The position numbers and the translations under genes are program-made. DNA of 64,000 nt from an uncultured Alphaproteobacteria bacterium. Lineage in GTDB: Bacteria; Pseudomonadota; Alphaproteobacteria; UBA6615. Below, piece by piece: positions 63,315 through 64,000 of this stretch. Position 1 is the first letter of the stretch. Each line of letters opens with the position of its first letter. The DNA is taken from NCBI GenBank assembly GCA_943787745.1, contig CALSNJ010000005.1:234455-298454 (forward strand), read 5' to 3'. Below the pieces are notes generated by a model, which did no database searches, was not told where the DNA came from, and saw only the letters and a program-made list of their open reading frames with translations.

Positions 63315-64000
63315 CTATTCCGCCGGTGCGTTGGACGCCTTGGGCGTTAGGTTTGACGTGTCGGAGCGGTTGGCGCGCCATGTCACGAAGTTCTCTCGGG
63401 CCATAAGCGCGCTTGGTGTGATGAAGAGCGTGAGGACCGTTGCGAAGGACAATCCGGCAACAATGGCGGTGGACAACTGAACCCACCATTGGGTCGAGGG
63501 GGCACCAATACTGACCTCCCGGCTGACGAAGTCGATATTGATCTGCAACACCATCGGCAGCAGTCCAAGCACTGTGGTCACCGTTGTCAGCACCACTGGG
63601 CGCAAACGCTGGGCCCCGGTCAGCAGAATGGCGTCTCGCGGTTTCTGCATCTCTTTGCGCAATCGGTCATAGGTGTCGATCAGAACAATATTGTTGTTCA
63701 CAACGATGCCGGCGAGGGCAATCACACCTATCCCGCTCATGACAATTCCGAAGGGCTGCCCAACGACGAGCAAGCCCAGCATCACGCCGATTGTCGACAT
63801 GATCACGGCGGTGAGGATCAGCAGTGCGGAGTAGAAGCTGTTGAACTGGGTGACAAGGATGATTGCCATCATGAAGAGGGCGACCGCAAAGGCCTTCATG
63901 AGGAAGGACTGCGCTGCTTTCTGTTCTTCGTCTTCGCCGCGAAACTCGACATCGACACGCGGATCGAGTTCTGCCGTTTCCAGCCAGGCCCGGATCTGCT
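63315..64000 (-). CDS. RND-family efflux permease, 3' part
   Basis: The C-terminal portion of an RND transporter whose start lies beyond the window; the frame is open to the last base. Residues before SFLMKAF (WLETAELDPRVDVEFRGEDE) match the periplasmic loop, followed by five or six membrane segments with VTQFNSFYSALLIL, FGIVMSGIGVIALAGIVVNN and the GAQRLRPVVLTTVTTVLGLLP block. An AcrB/Hydrophobe-amphiphile type pump is likely; the substrate is unknown. Confidence 0.9.
   Translation of the reverse strand, partial: QIRAWLETAELDPRVDVEFRGEDEEQKAAQSFLMKAFAVALFMMAIILVTQFNSFYSALLILTAVIMSTIGVMLGLLVVGQPFGIVMSGIGVIALAGIVVNNNIVLIDTYDRLRKEMQKPRDAILLTGAQRLRPVVLTTVTTVLGLLPMVLQINIDFVSREVSIGAPSTQWWVQLSTAIVAGLSFATVLTLFITPSALMARENFVTWRANRSDTSNLTPKASNAPAE

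Noticed and set aside
1-64000. tRNA, rRNA, CRISPR array or prophage
   Set aside because: No cloverleaf-like gene, rRNA sequence, regularly spaced repeats or phage structural genes were seen on either strand; the only spaced repeats are the palindromes and the coding MxKDx units.

Overview
The window is about 64 kb of moderately GC-rich, gene-dense chromosome from an alphaproteobacterium, probably of Rhodospirillales type. The evidence is a recA-alaS pair whose recA leader carries an alphaproteobacterial GAAC-N7-GAAC LexA box, remnants of the alphaproteobacterial genes chpT and fliX, a DksA with a degenerate zinc finger, a NuoE-NuoF-fused formate dehydrogenase subunit, and intergenic palindromic repeats. 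No rRNA, tRNA or CRISPR array was seen.

Layout. 0-9 kb: CinA-like protein, DMT exporter, an amidase, a small GIY-YIG nuclease gene between two 80-bp direct repeats, then a minus-strand catabolic run of amidase, class III aminotransferase, amidohydrolase and 3-hydroxyisobutyrate-dehydrogenase-type enzyme. 9-17 kb: ChaC-like enzyme, DUF938 methyltransferase, VOC protein, quinone reductase, a haloalkane dehalogenase with a complete LinB-like catalytic pentad, TSUP exporter, glyoxalase-II-like hydrolase, AbrB-type membrane protein, aspartoacylase-like enzyme and NAD kinase. 17-38 kb: a molybdenum/tungsten and formate dehydrogenase region with moaA, a large ankyrin/Sel1 envelope protein, a divergent HTH-PBP regulator, tungstate ABC transporter tupBCA, fdhD, mobA, fdhA and a fused NuoE/NuoF subunit, plus FKBP, GNAT, cupin and YCII proteins and a PAS histidine kinase. 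38-52 kb: an insertion-sequence-scarred region. 52-64 kb: recA, alaS, a MoxR/VWA pair, an ECF sigma/anti-sigma pair with an MxKDx repeat protein, a 456-aa protein I do not recognise, a LOG-family protein, a LysM protein and the 3' part of an RND pump.

Two patterns stand out. First, eight single-base indels break five genes between 17.7 and 34 kb: fdhA (3), tupB (2), the HTH-PBP regulator, the ankyrin protein and the YCII protein. Each can be repaired by one base, and there is no internal stop or large deletion. This is either very recent decay of the Mo/W-formate module or local sequence error. Second, two 1513-bp IS3-family copies and a third truncated IS3 element each sit between fragments of different genes. 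The flanks are largely flagellar or motility genes: chpT 5' | IS | fliX 3', flgB 5' | IS | recA leader, and a hydrolase 3' end | IS remnant | truncated gene beside a FhlB-domain gene. I read these as IS-mediated deletions that removed a flagellar cluster, so the organism may be non-motile.

A complete zinc-uptake locus (znuA divergent from znuC-znuB-zur, with a double Zur-type operator) lies intact between the scars.
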